A stretch of 64,000 bases of DNA from Gulosibacter molinativorax. Lineage in GTDB: Bacteria; Actinomycetota; Actinomycetes; Actinomycetales; Microbacteriaceae. A program made the translations under genes and the position numbers. The stretch's first letter is position 1. Each line of letters opens with the position of its first letter. Where the stretch lies: the NCBI RefSeq assembly GCF_003010915.2, contig NZ_CP028426.1, forward strand, positions 1,612,001 through 1,676,000, written 5' to 3'. Below the pieces are notes generated by a model. It ran no database searches. It was given only the letters and a program-made list of their open reading frames with translations, and had not been told where the DNA came from. Below are positions 52,287 through 61,232 of the stretch, in pieces.

Positions 52287-54105
52287 GAGACTGCTGATTT
52301 ATCTTGGCGGTTTAAGGCGCGCCTCTGTCGTTCCTGGCGCCGGTGTTTAAGACTGGATTTATGCAGGGTCGTGATGATGGTCAGCGTCAGTTGTTGGATG
52401 TCGGTGCGTTCGCCGGTCACATGTTGCCGGTTGGGTCGGTGTTCGCGTTCCTGGCCGAGCACCGGCACGAGTTGTTCCCCGATGACGCGTTCGCGGACTT
52501 GTTTCCCTCGGGCCGTGGACGCCCGTCGACGCCGGCGGACGTGATCGCTTCGGTGATGGTGTTGCAGACGTTGCACTCGTTGTCGGACCGGGAGACAGCG
52601 GAAGCAGTGACGTTTGATTTGCGTTGGAAAGCGGCGTGTGGTTTCGGATTGACGGAAACGTCGTTCCATCCGACGGTGTTGACCTATTGGCGCCGCCGCC
52701 TGGCCGCGAGCACACGCCCGCACCGTATTTTCGAGGCGGTGGCTGAGGTCATTGCGCGGTCTGGGGCGCTCTCTGGTCGTAAGCGTCGGGCGTTGGACTC
52801 GACGATTCTGGATGATGCCGTTGCCCGCCAGGACACGGTGACGCAGTTGGTTGCGCAGATCCGGCGGGTCGGTCGGGAGATCCCGGGAGCCGATACGATC
52901 GTGGCCGGTCTGCCTGGCCATGACTATGCCCAGCCGGGGAAACCCGACATCGCTTGGGATGACAAAGCGGCCAGGGACGACCTTGTCTCCCGACTCGTAA
53001 CCGACGCGCTGGCATTGCTCGCGGCGATCGACACGACCATGCTGACGGAGCCGCAGCAGGAGACGGTCGCGCTCCTCGCTCTCGTCGCAGGTCAAGACGT
53101 TGAACCGGCCGAGGGATCGGACGGCACGGACGGGCGCTGGCGGATCGCCCGGAAGGTCGCACCCGACAGGGTGATCTCGACCGTTGACCCCGACACTCGC
53201 CACGCACACAAGAGCCGGGAGAAGAAACAAGACGGCTTCAAAGCCCACATTGCGATCGAGCCCGACACCGGCCTGGTGACCGCGGCCGCGTTGACGAAAG
53301 CATCGGGGGCGCAGAACAGTGACGCGGTCCGCGGCGTCGAGCTCGTGGCCGCGGACACCAGCATTGGATCTGACATGGTGGAGGTCCTCGGCGATTCTGC
53401 TTATGGCAGTGGTGACCTCCTCGCGCAGGTCACCGCTGCTGGGCATGTTCCGATCATCAAGCCGATGCCGTTGAGCAGAGCCGTCCCGGGCGGGTTCACC
53501 ATTGATGACTTCACCATCGACGAGGCCAACCGCGCCGTCATTTGCCCGGCGGGAATCACTCGATCGATCACCTCAAAACGCACGGTCACTTTCGGGGCGG
53601 CTTGCGCGGGTTGCCCGCTGAGAGCCCAGTGCACGACCGCCGCCCGCGGCCGCAAAATGGTGTTGCATCCACAGCAAGAAATTCAACGTGAACACCGGGC
53701 GCGCGCCCTGCATCCTGACTTTCAATCCGTCTATCGACAACACAGGCCCATGGTTGAACGCTCGATCGCGTGGATGACACGCGGGGCCCGCCGGGTTCCT
53801 TACCGGGGTGTTGTGAAGAACAACGCCTGGTGGCTGAACCGGGCGGCTGGTATCAACCTCAAACGGCTCCTCACTCTCGGCTTGAGTAGTCAGAACGGGG
53901 TCTGGGTTCTTGGATAACACCGCGAAGGGAGGGCTGCTGCCTCCCACCGGCCACGGCCGGGCACGGGTGGCCTGGGCGGACCATCGGGCCGGAACCGAGA
54001 TCCGATTCCGGCAGTTCAGCAGTCGACAAGACGCCCCGTCGCAGAGCAAAAAATCGCCCTCAGCGACTCGCGGGGACTCCTGAACCCCCAATAATCAGCA
54101 GCGTC
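52287..54105 (+). mobile_element. IS1182-family element with CTAG target duplication
   Basis: 1,819 bp, flanked by CTAG at 52283-52286 and 54106-54109. Terminal inverted repeats share CTGCTGATT near both ends. It is inserted at the 3' end of the membrane-protein gene on the minus strand and supplies its new stop codon. Confidence 0.88.
52343..53917 (+). CDS. IS1182-family transposase
   Basis: 524-aa DDE transposase. N-terminal domain with PVGSVFAFLAEHRHELFPDD and GRGRPSTPADVIASVMVLQ. The catalytic core has ALDSTILDDAVARQ (Asp), LGDSAYGSGDLL (Asp), and a late YRQHRPMVERSIAWM (Glu). A zinc-binding-like CAGCPLRAQC lies before the last motif, as in many IS1182 proteins. ATG at 52343, or 52361 as an alternative. 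Intact. Confidence 0.92.
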   Translation: MFKTGFMQGRDDGQRQLLDVGAFAGHMLPVGSVFAFLAEHRHELFPDDAFADLFPSGRGRPSTPADVIASVMVLQTLHSLSDRETAEAVTFDLRWKAACGFGLTETSFHPTVLTYWRRRLAASTRPHRIFEAVAEVIARSGALSGRKRRALDSTILDDAVARQDTVTQLVAQIRRVGREIPGADTIVAGLPGHDYAQPGKPDIAWDDKAARDDLVSRLVTDALALLAAIDTTMLTEPQQETVALLALVAGQDVEPAEGSDGTDGRWRIARKVAPDRVISTVDPDTRHAHKSREKKQDGFKAHIAIEPDTGLVTAAALTKASGAQNSDAVRGVELVAADTSIGSDMVEVLGDSAYGSGDLLAQVTAAGHVPIIKPMPLSRAVPGGFTIDDFTIDEANRAVICPAGITRSITSKRTVTFGAACAGCPLRAQCTTAARGRKMVLHPQQEIQREHRARALHPDFQSVYRQHRPMVERSIAWMTRGARRVPYRGVVKNNAWWLNRAAGINLKRLLTLGLSSQNGVWVLG

Positions 54106-55030
54106 CTAGGAGAGTTTCTTCAGCAGGCGTCACCTCGAATGTCACGCGTGGATCGATCATGGCGTCACGAATCTCAACCACTTCGCGATGCAATCGTCCT
54201 TCAGGATCGTCAAGACTGGCGCCGAGGGCATCGGTACTGCTGAGCCCGGGGCGAACGCTCGTGGCCCGCTGCCAGAGCGGTTCCAGCTCCCCCGTGATCT
54301 GCGCTATCTGCGCGCGCCGGGTGCGTTCACGCAACGACCTGACCACTGGTTGCCCCGCGAACCCGGCGCACAAGAACAGGAAAGTGAGCAGCGAGAGCGG
54401 CCCGTATGCTTCGCCGAACGTGCGCATCAGTTCCAGGTGACCCGCGACGTGTGCGACATCCATTACGAGGACCACGACGGCCAAGCCCACGCCGCACGTC
54501 GAGCCAAGGAGTAGGAGAAGTGCGGGGATGCGCTGGATCCCGGTAGCGACGCGGAACTGACGGCTCGCCAACGCGAGCATGGCAGCAAGAACGATGCCGC
54601 AGTACGTGAAGCCGATCATTGAGTAGGCAGCCGTCACCGGTTGCTCACCGAGGTCAAGCATGAATGTCGCGGTCGACGCGCCTCGGTCAATGAAGAAGAA
54701 CAACACCGTCGTCGTGACCAGGGCAAGGATCAGCGCGGGGCGCCCAACGGCGGCTCGCACCAGCCGGGGACGATACTCACCTGCCTTCATTGCCGCGCGG
54801 CCCAGGAAGAACAGCCCAATCATCAAGAGCGCATCGGAAAGCAGAGTCGTGATGTTCGTTCCTCCGAAGACCGGATCGACGGCCAGGTAGATCGCATCCA
54901 CGTTGAGCGTCATTGCGATCGCGATCGTCAGGGATGCGTAGGTAATACTGCGATCAGGGCGCCCGCGTCGCAAGACCAGCAGGCTCGCTACGAGAACCCA
55001 CATGAGGATCGCAACGAGCGTCTGGATCAT
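54095..55030 (-). pseudogene. seven-helix membrane protein, 3' end replaced by IS1182
   Basis: The native part (54110-55030, ~307 aa) has seven membrane segments in its first ~230 residues, then a cytoplasmic region with SLRERTRRAQIAQITGELEP and REVVEIRDAMIDPR. It matches the MAB_1171c-like putative transporters often encoded with XRE and ImmA-type proteins. The IS1182 insertion ends the frame with LLGRC, removing the usual last ~70 residues. Function of the family is not known. ATG at 55030 overlaps the preceding gene's stop (ATGA). Confidence 0.72.
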
Positions 55031-55209
55031 CCGAAGACCTCGAAGTAGCGCGACTCCGCAGAAGCGGACCCTCGGATCCCTGCGGCAAGCCGGTCCGCGA
55101 GGGACTCCGCAGCGATCTCGGTGTCGGAATCAAGATCCTGCCGCCTGAGCAGGCGGGCGCGAGTGTGCGGAGGGATGTCCCCTACGTGCCAGGGTTGAGT
55201 GAGTCCACC
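55027..55209 (-). pseudogene. 3' fragment of the gene upstream of the membrane protein
   Basis: About 60 codons remain (WHVGDIPPHTRARLLRRQDL, then ESLADRLAAGIRG and ESRYFEVFG) ending in TGA that overlaps the next ATG. The 5' part is removed by the IS3 element. In similar loci this position holds an ImmA/IrrE-like or XRE protein, but the fragment is too short for me to identify it. Confidence 0.5.
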
Positions 55210-55260
55210 GGTTCATAGCAAATCCGCCTCGTAGGGCGTGTTGAAGGATCCACCAACCTG

Positions 55261-55701
55261 ATGAGTAGCAATGCCCCAATCACCACGATCGATGTGGACA
55301 ATGGAAGAGTGTCCGCTCCCTCGAATCCAACTGGCCCGACCCGTCGTCGGTCGTTCACCCCTGCCCAGAAACTCCAGTACCTGTCCGAGTACGAGACCGC
55401 TTGCGAAACCGGGCAAGGCGGCGCGTTCCTGCGTCGGCATGGCCTCTACTCGTCATTGATGTCGGAATGGCGACGTCAACGTGACGCGGGCCTCCTCGAG
55501 GGCAAACAGCCCGGCGACACGGTCGGGGCACCCTCGCGGGAGCAAGCCGAGATCGCGCGGTTACGGCGAGAACTCGCCAAAGCCGAGCGGAAGCTTGCGA
55601 CCACGGAAACGGCGTTAGACATCATGGGAAAAGCACACGCGCTCTTGGAACAACTCTCCGAGAGCGCGGACCCCGACCCGAAGCACAAGAAGCGCTCATG
55701 A
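55261..55701 (+). CDS. IS3-family OrfA
   Basis: 146-aa helix-turn-helix protein with RRRSFTPAQKLQYLSEYETA, RRHGLYSSLMSEWRRQRDAG and a coiled-coil/zipper segment EIARLRRELAKAERKL. It overlaps orfB by ATGA at 55698. This OrfA is longer than that of the element at 7750 and belongs to a different IS3 subgroup. Confidence 0.88.
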   Translation: MSSNAPITTIDVDNGRVSAPSNPTGPTRRRSFTPAQKLQYLSEYETACETGQGGAFLRRHGLYSSLMSEWRRQRDAGLLEGKQPGDTVGAPSREQAEIARLRRELAKAERKLATTETALDIMGKAHALLEQLSESADPDPKHKKRS

Positions 55702-56714
55702 ACACCTACCTCGAACTCACCGATGCCGGGATCCCGACCCGGCAGGCTGCGACCTTGACTGGTGTGTCGCGGGCGACCGCGGCGCGGGCGATCGCCCGCG
55801 CGAGGCGTCCTGACCCGGCGCCTGCTGGCCCGCGCCCGGTCCCGGTGAACAAGCTCTCGCTCGCGGAACGAGCCCGGATCTTGGCGGTGTTGAATAGCGA
55901 GGAGTTCGTGGATAAGCCGCCGTTACAGGTGTACGCGATCCTGCTGGAGCGGGGCGAGTATGTCGGGTCGGTGTCCACGATGTATCGCGTGCTGGGCGAG
56001 AACTCCTTGGTGCGGGAACGTCGCCGGCTTGCGACGCATCCGCCACGGAAGGTGCCGGAGTTGATCGCGACCGCGCCTGGGGAAGTTTTCTCGTGGGATA
56101 TTACGAAGCTCCCGGGGCCGGTGAAGGGCACGTATTACGACGCGTACGTGATGATCGATATTTTCTCCCGCTATATCGTGGGCGCGATCGTGCATTCCTG
56201 CGAGGACGGGGTCCTCGCCAAAGAGATGATGCTGGACGCGTTCGGGATCCACGGCACCCCGCAGGTCGTGCATTCTGATGGTGGCCCATCGATGACTTCG
56301 AAAACGGTGCAGACGCTGCTGGCCGATCTTGGGGTGGTGCGGTCGCGTTCCCGCCCGCACGTGTCGAATGATAATCCGTATTCGGAAGCGCTCTTCAAGA
56401 CGATGAAATACCTGCCGGAGTTCCCTGACCGGTTCTCGTCACTGGTCCATGCGCGGCAGTTCCTGGACGAGTTCGTGCATGCCTATAACCATCATCACCG
56501 GCATTCCGGGATCGGGATGCATACGCCTGCGGATGTGCATTACGGGCTTGCTGACATGGTTGATCGAGACCGTGACGCGACCCTGGACGCTGCTCGTCGA
56601 GCGCATCCGGAACGCTTCGGTACCCGAGCACAGGCCCGTCCGAAGATTCTTGAGCGGGAACCGGCGGCGTGGATCAACCCGCCATCTGTCGACGAGATCG
56701 AATTAGCTGCCTAA
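55698..56714 (+). CDS. IS3-family OrfB (integrase core)
   Basis: 338-aa transposase. The N-terminal HTH_21-like region and the rve core are complete: VFSWDITKLPGP (Asp), VVHSDGGPSMTS (Asp), and SNDNPYSEALFKTMKY (Glu). The C-terminal HHHRHSGIGMHTPADVHYG is typical. Frame intact, so the element may be active. Confidence 0.92.
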   Translation: MNTYLELTDAGIPTRQAATLTGVSRATAARAIARARRPDPAPAGPRPVPVNKLSLAERARILAVLNSEEFVDKPPLQVYAILLERGEYVGSVSTMYRVLGENSLVRERRRLATHPPRKVPELIATAPGEVFSWDITKLPGPVKGTYYDAYVMIDIFSRYIVGAIVHSCEDGVLAKEMMLDAFGIHGTPQVVHSDGGPSMTSKTVQTLLADLGVVRSRSRPHVSNDNPYSEALFKTMKYLPEFPDRFSSLVHARQFLDEFVHAYNHHHRHSGIGMHTPADVHYGLADMVDRDRDATLDAARRAHPERFGTRAQARPKILEREPAAWINPPSVDEIELAA

Positions 56715-56742
56715 CACCCACCGGCCTCATTCACCTTGACAA

Positions 56743-57514
56743 ATACCGGGGAGCCCGCGCCTGGAAACACGACCGCGTAGCCGCTGAACTCGCCACGTTC
56801 GCTGCCGAGAAATACGCCGCGCTCGCTCGCAAACACGGCCTCGACCCGTGGGAGGCCGCGTCCGCAGCCTTCGACGTGATGCGAACTCGTTCGGCGCGCG
56901 AGGCTGACGACCCCTGGGCCGTCGTCACTCGCGGCGTGCAGATCACGTGCATCGCCGAAGAGCGCGGGCAGGGGCTGCTGTGCGCGACGCACCAAGCTCG
57001 CCGCCCGCACGTCTCCGCCTTCCATGACCCTGAACGATTCGCCGACCGCGAGAATCCACTGGCCGACTACCATCCCGCGTTCCATGTGGTCGACAAGTAC
57101 CTCGAAACTGAGGCTGACGCCGTCGACAAGAATGACGAGGTAGGCACCGCGGAACAGGCGATCGAGGTCTCAATCGCGTTGTTCGCGACGTTGGGTTGGC
57201 CGGAGAGCACAACCCGCGCAGCGGTCGAGCACGTGTGTGGCGCGATCGCACGGGCAGGGTCTCGGCAGAGCGCCTACGAAGTGTTGCGCCGCGACAAGCA
57301 TGCTCGCGCTCTGCTCGATCTGCCCGGCGATGCGTGGTCGGCCCTGCTGCACGCACTTCTCGGACACCCAAACCCCGCGTATCGCGCAACGAGCACCGGC
57401 CGCGGCATCCTCCTTCGCATCCTTGTCGGCGAGACTCTTCCTGACCTGCTGCTCGATGACGACCTCGTGTCGATCATCGTGACGTCTGCGCCCAAACACG
57501 GGAGCGGACGATGA
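56743..57514 (+). pseudogene. 5'-truncated ICE protein of unknown function
   Basis: About 256 codons remain after the IS3 edge, beginning KYRGARAWKHDRVAAEL. Visible blocks: KHGLDPWEAASAAFDVMRTR, WAVVTRGVQITCIAEERGQG, and ALFATLGWPESTTRAAVEHV near the middle. This family regularly precedes a ParB-like gene in actinobacterial conjugative elements, but I know no assigned activity. The last codons overlap the next ATG (ATGA). The native start is lost to the IS. Confidence 0.7.
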
Positions 57515-58527
57515 GTACGCACGACGGGCACATTGAGCTGGAGCGAGCTGTCGACTCAATCCACGTTGGCCATCGTCACCGCAGAGATCTCGGGGAACTC
57601 GCTCTCCTCGCCGCGTCGATCGAACGGGATGGATTGCTGCAACCGATCACTGTGACGCCGGAGGGCAATCTCGTGTGCGGTGCCCGTCGTCTGGCCGCGA
57701 TCAAGCGACTGGGGTGGATGCACGTCAAGGTCTGGGTGCGCTCGGGGATCTCGGGAGAACTTGCGCACCTGCTTGCTGAGCAGGATGACAACGCGCTGCA
57801 CAAGTCGCTCACCCAACTGGAGAATGCCGCGCTGTACCGGGAGATCAAGACGTTGATGGCTGAGGATGCCGCCCGTCGCCAAGAAGCAACCCGATTCAGC
57901 ACCGAGAATCAGCCGGGAAATGACGGTGCCGCAAATTTTGCGGCACCGTCAGACTCTGTCGGAGACACACGCGAGCAGGCTGCCGCCATGATCCCGGAGG
58001 GCGCCTCTCACACGACGCTGGAGAAGATCAACTACCTGCAGCAGATGGCGGACGACGAAAGTCAGCCCGACTCCGTGCGAGAAGGCATCGGAGCCGAGCT
58101 GGAACTCATCGGATCGGGCGCTCCCGTGCACCCGGGCTTCCAGCGTGCTCGGCAGCTCGTGACCGCGGCACAACCCGATGGTGACGCTGTGGATGTGGCG
58201 AAGCTGGCTGAAGAAGCACTCGCGCGCATCAAGAACGCTCCGAAGCCCAAACGCCGACCTTCGCCAAGCGCGCTGACCTCGCGCGTCGACGGCGACGAGC
58301 CGTGGCCGATTCGCGCATTCGTCGTCACGTGGACGGAACTCGACGGCTGGTGGCGCCACTTCGACGTCGACGAACTGGCTCGCCAACTGAGTGACGCCGA
58401 GATCGAGATGTTCCTGCACGTTGTTGAAGCCACCGTTCAGGTTGCGGAGCGACTCCGTGCCGCGCGAGACATTGATCGGGCGGACGCCGAGTCCCCGACC
58501 CAGGTGGGGAACCTTCGCGCCCTCTGA
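57511..58527 (+). CDS. ParB-like N-terminal domain protein
   Basis: 338-aa protein with a ParB/Srx-like fold: DSIHVGHRHRRDLGELA, LAASIERDGLLQPITVTPEG and LVCGARRLAAIKRLGW (box-II-like GARRLAA). Downstream it has LLAEQDDNALHKSLTQLENA and an acidic/polar region, without a clear ParB DNA-binding C-terminus. Not next to parA, so it is probably an element-specific partition or regulatory protein. ATG at 57511 overlaps the preceding stop. The run of transfer genes continues downstream. Confidence 0.85.
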   Translation: MSTHDGHIELERAVDSIHVGHRHRRDLGELALLAASIERDGLLQPITVTPEGNLVCGARRLAAIKRLGWMHVKVWVRSGISGELAHLLAEQDDNALHKSLTQLENAALYREIKTLMAEDAARRQEATRFSTENQPGNDGAANFAAPSDSVGDTREQAAAMIPEGASHTTLEKINYLQQMADDESQPDSVREGIGAELELIGSGAPVHPGFQRARQLVTAAQPDGDAVDVAKLAEEALARIKNAPKPKRRPSPSALTSRVDGDEPWPIRAFVVTWTELDGWWRHFDVDELARQLSDAEIEMFLHVVEATVQVAERLRAARDIDRADAESPTQVGNLRAL

Positions 58528-58557
58528 TCCGAGACTAATGCGGCGCACCTGTCCCGC

Positions 58558-59238
58558 ATGAAGCTTCCTACCGCTCCCCGCGCACGCCGCACTCTGATCG
58601 TCCTCATCGCGGCTCTGTCGCTGGCGATCCTTGTCGCCGGAATCGGCGTCTACGGACTCGTCATCGGATCCGAGCAACCCACCGAGTCAACTGATCCTCC
58701 ATTGTCGAGTGCTGCTCCGAGCGCAGAACCCTCTCGTGAGCCGACCTCACCACCTCGGATCCCGTCGATCCCACCGACCACCGACGCCGAGGCGTTCGCG
58801 CGCAGCGTCGCCGCGGCACTGTTCACCTGGGACACCGGCAGTGGGTTCCTGCCGCTCGACTACACCGCAGTCATGCTCGACGTCGCCGACCCGACCGGCT
58901 TCGAACAGTCGGGACTCGCAGCCGACATCGCCACTTACCTGCCCACGTCGAGCGCGTGGGCGCAGCTGCGACCGTACGCAACGACGCAGCGGTTGGAGAT
59001 CACCTCAGTGTTCGTGCCGGATGCCTGGGCTGATGCGCTCGCGCAGGCTCGCCCGGGGCAGCTCCCCGACGGCGCCGCGGCATACACGATCGAGGGCATC
59101 CGCCAGCGATCCGGCGTGTGGAACGGCGACCCGGTCGCCGCAGAGCATCCGGTCGCGTTCACGATCTTCATCGCGTGCCCAGCCGAGGACCCTTGCTACG
59201 TCCTGCGGCTCTCGCAATTGAACAATCCGCTGCGTTAG
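58558..59238 (+). CDS. membrane-anchored conjugation protein, hypothetical
   Basis: 226 aa: short basic N-terminus, one membrane segment (TLIVLIAALSLAILVAGIGV), a Pro/Ser/Thr-rich linker (PLSSAAPSAEPSREPTSPP) and a ~150-residue extracytoplasmic domain (FTWDTGSGFLPLDYTAVMLD, CPAEDPCYVLRLSQL). The layout and position before the M23 peptidase gene match conserved proteins of actinobacterial ICEs that may build the transfer apparatus; the fold could be NTF2/VirB8-like. ATG at 58558. Confidence 0.72.
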   Translation: MKLPTAPRARRTLIVLIAALSLAILVAGIGVYGLVIGSEQPTESTDPPLSSAAPSAEPSREPTSPPRIPSIPPTTDAEAFARSVAAALFTWDTGSGFLPLDYTAVMLDVADPTGFEQSGLAADIATYLPTSSAWAQLRPYATTQRLEITSVFVPDAWADALAQARPGQLPDGAAAYTIEGIRQRSGVWNGDPVAAEHPVAFTIFIACPAEDPCYVLRLSQLNNPLR

Positions 59239-59250
59239 GACGACTGGCTC

Positions 59251-60441
59251 ATGATGAAGAAACTCGCCATCGCAGTGGTCGCCTTGATGTTGCTCGCACC
59301 GACCCTCGGACTCGTCACTGTCGGACTGGTGGTGAACCCCACCGCCGTCGCGTGCCTTGCCTCGTCGGGACTCACCGTCGGAAACGTGCCGGACTCTCTC
59401 GTGGTCACGACCGCAAACGGTGAGACATTCACCCTGAACAAGCAACAGCTCACGCACGCTGCGACGATCATCACCGTCGGATCGAGCATCGACGGTGTGA
59501 CGAGGGACGCCATCCAGATTGCACTGATGGCAGCGCTGACCGAGTCAACGCTTCGACAGCTCGCGAACACCGGCACCTACCCCGAGTCCGGCAGCTATCC
59601 GAACGATGGGAACGGCTCCGATCACGACTCACTCGGCCTGTTCCAGATGCGACCACAATCGGGCTGGGGCTCGGTCGCCGAGCTGATGGATCCCGAATAC
59701 CAAGCCAAAGCATTTTTCGGCGGCCCGACCGGCCCCAACTACCCCTCGCCCCGTGGTCTTCTGGACATCCCCGGCTGGCAGAGCATGGGCAAGGGCGAAG
59801 TCGCGCAAGCCGTCGAAGTGTCGGCGTATCCCGACCGATACAACAACTACGAGCCCGTCGCCGCGACGATCCTCGCGACGCTCACTCGCGGCACATCGGC
59901 CGCAACAGCACCGACGACGACCCCTGCATCGCCTGTCGTCGACGTTGCGGAGGCCTCGCGCGTCGTGTTCCCGTTGCCGGAGGGAACCTGGGTGCACACC
60001 AGTGACTTCGGCCCACGAACCGATCCCCTCACCGGCGAGAGCGCCTTCCACAGCGGCACAGACTTCGCAGCGCCGGATGGGACGCCGATCCTCGCCGCGG
60101 CTGACGGTGTCGTGACGGTTGCCGAGTTCTCTGGAGGCTACGGCGGCCTAATCGTAATCGAGCACCGCCTCGGTGGCGTGACGGTCGCGACCGGCTATGC
60201 GCACATGTGGCAGCACGGCATCCACGTCATCGTCGGCGAGCGCGTTGTCGCCGGGCAACACATCGGCGATGTGGGGTCATCCGGGCGCTCAACGGGCCCA
60301 CATCTGCACTTCGAGGTTCGACCAGGTGGAACGAACGGCGAAGCAGTGGATGCTGCGAAATGGCTCAATGATCACAATGCAGCAGATCTCCCCGAAGCCA
60401 CGGCAGCAGCCGGATGTTCCGCGCTTGGAGGCGGCCTCTGA
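59251..60441 (+). CDS. lytic transglycosylase-like/M23 peptidase of the transfer system
   Basis: 396-aa secreted or anchored cell-wall enzyme. Signal/anchor at residues 4-30. An SLT-like region carries ALTESTLRQLAN and SLGLFQMRPQSGWG. A C-terminal M23 domain has FHSGTDFAAPDGTPI (first zinc ligands) and GPHLHFEVR. It would open the peptidoglycan for conjugation. ATG at 59251 or the next codon. The stop overlaps the next start as TGATG. Confidence 0.9.
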   Translation: MMKKLAIAVVALMLLAPTLGLVTVGLVVNPTAVACLASSGLTVGNVPDSLVVTTANGETFTLNKQQLTHAATIITVGSSIDGVTRDAIQIALMAALTESTLRQLANTGTYPESGSYPNDGNGSDHDSLGLFQMRPQSGWGSVAELMDPEYQAKAFFGGPTGPNYPSPRGLLDIPGWQSMGKGEVAQAVEVSAYPDRYNNYEPVAATILATLTRGTSAATAPTTTPASPVVDVAEASRVVFPLPEGTWVHTSDFGPRTDPLTGESAFHSGTDFAAPDGTPILAAADGVVTVAEFSGGYGGLIVIEHRLGGVTVATGYAHMWQHGIHVIVGERVVAGQHIGDVGSSGRSTGPHLHFEVRPGGTNGEAVDAAKWLNDHNAADLPEATAAAGCSALGGGL

Positions 60442-60707
60442 TGAACGTGTTTCCTGACTTCGGCAGCCTCAGCGGTATCGGTGACCTCAGAGTCGTGATC
60501 GGCGCGATGCTCACCATCATCCTAATCGTCGCGGTACTCATGATCATCATCAGCGCGATCACCTGGGCCATCGCCACGTCGACGGGCAACCCTGGTGTCG
60601 CCGCGAAGGCGCGCGCCGGGGTCTTCGTCGCACTCGGCGCCGCGATCCTCGCCGGTGGTGGCGTTACCTGGGTGAACTGGCTCATCGACGTCGGTGGGCA
60701 GCTGTAG
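60441..60707 (+). CDS. DUF6112-like two-helix membrane protein
   Basis: 88-aa protein with two membrane segments (about residues 18-43 and 60-80) joined by TSTGNPGVAAKARAG. It matches the short VirB2/DUF6112-type proteins encoded in actinobacterial ICE transfer operons. ATG at 60441 overlaps the peptidase stop. The transfer operon ends here; about 165 bases later an unrelated metal-resistance operon begins. Confidence 0.8.
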   Translation: MNVFPDFGSLSGIGDLRVVIGAMLTIILIVAVLMIIISAITWAIATSTGNPGVAAKARAGVFVALGAAILAGGGVTWVNWLIDVGGQL

Positions 60708-60846
60708 CAGTGCTGCTGGCCTTGACCATGACATGGTGTTGTCGCGATCTTTTCGCTTTGGCCGTTTGCGTTTGAGTTGTTGATGCGAAGTCCATCAAGA
60801 CGTTTTGGCAGCCGAGACCAGCGTCAAGTTACCGGGTACGCTGAAG

Positions 60847-60862
60847 TACATCAGATGATGTA
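60847..60862 (+). promoter_or_regulatory. ArsR-type operator
   Basis: Perfect palindrome TACATCAGATGATGTA, followed directly by TATAGT (-10-like) and the regulator ATG at 60873. A 12-2-12-like imperfect palindrome of this kind is typical for ArsR/SmtB autoregulation. Confidence 0.75.
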
Positions 60863-60872
60863 TAGTCATTGG

Positions 60873-61232
60873 ATGCTGACTCTTACGGATCGAATCGACG
60901 TGATGAACCGGCTCGGTCGGGCGATGGCCGACCCGACCCGCTCTCGCATCCTCCTGACCCTCCTGGCTGGCCCGAGCTACCCGGCGGTGCTGTCTCGCGA
61001 TTTGGGGCTTTCACGCTCGAACGTGTCAAACCACCTGACGTGTCTGCGCGGGTGCGGGATCGTGGTGGCCGAGCCCGAGGGTCGGCAGACCCGCTACGAG
61101 GTCGCAGACCCGCACCTCGCCCGTGCGCTGACAGCGCTGGTGGACGTGACGCTTGCGGTCGACGAGAGCGTGCCGTGCATGGACCCCGACTGCGGAGTCG
61201 AGGGCTGCGTGGCGGGGGAGGCTCGGGCGTGA
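60873..61232 (+). CDS. ArsR/SmtB-family metal sensor (CmtR/CadC-like)
   Basis: 119-aa winged-helix repressor. HTH SRDLGLSRSNVSNHLTCLRGCG with two cysteines in the recognition helix region, and C-terminal CMDPDCGVEGC, which together resemble Cd/Pb-sensing CmtR. ATG at 60873, immediately behind a promoter containing the palindrome. The stop overlaps the ATPase GTG (GTGA at 61229-61232). It probably derepresses the efflux pump when Cd2+, Pb2+ or Zn2+ enters. Confidence 0.88.
   Translation: MLTLTDRIDVMNRLGRAMADPTRSRILLTLLAGPSYPAVLSRDLGLSRSNVSNHLTCLRGCGIVVAEPEGRQTRYEVADPHLARALTALVDVTLAVDESVPCMDPDCGVEGCVAGEARA

Larger units (their letters stand above)
55210..56742 (+). mobile_element. second IS3-family element (diverged type)
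   Basis: About 1.53 kb containing overlapping orfA/orfB. Ends are approximate, inferred from weak inverted similarity (AAAT-CCGCC...GTGTT at left, AATGAGGCC...GTGTT at right). It separates a minus-strand gene fragment from the 5'-truncated ICE gene at 56743. Confidence 0.75.
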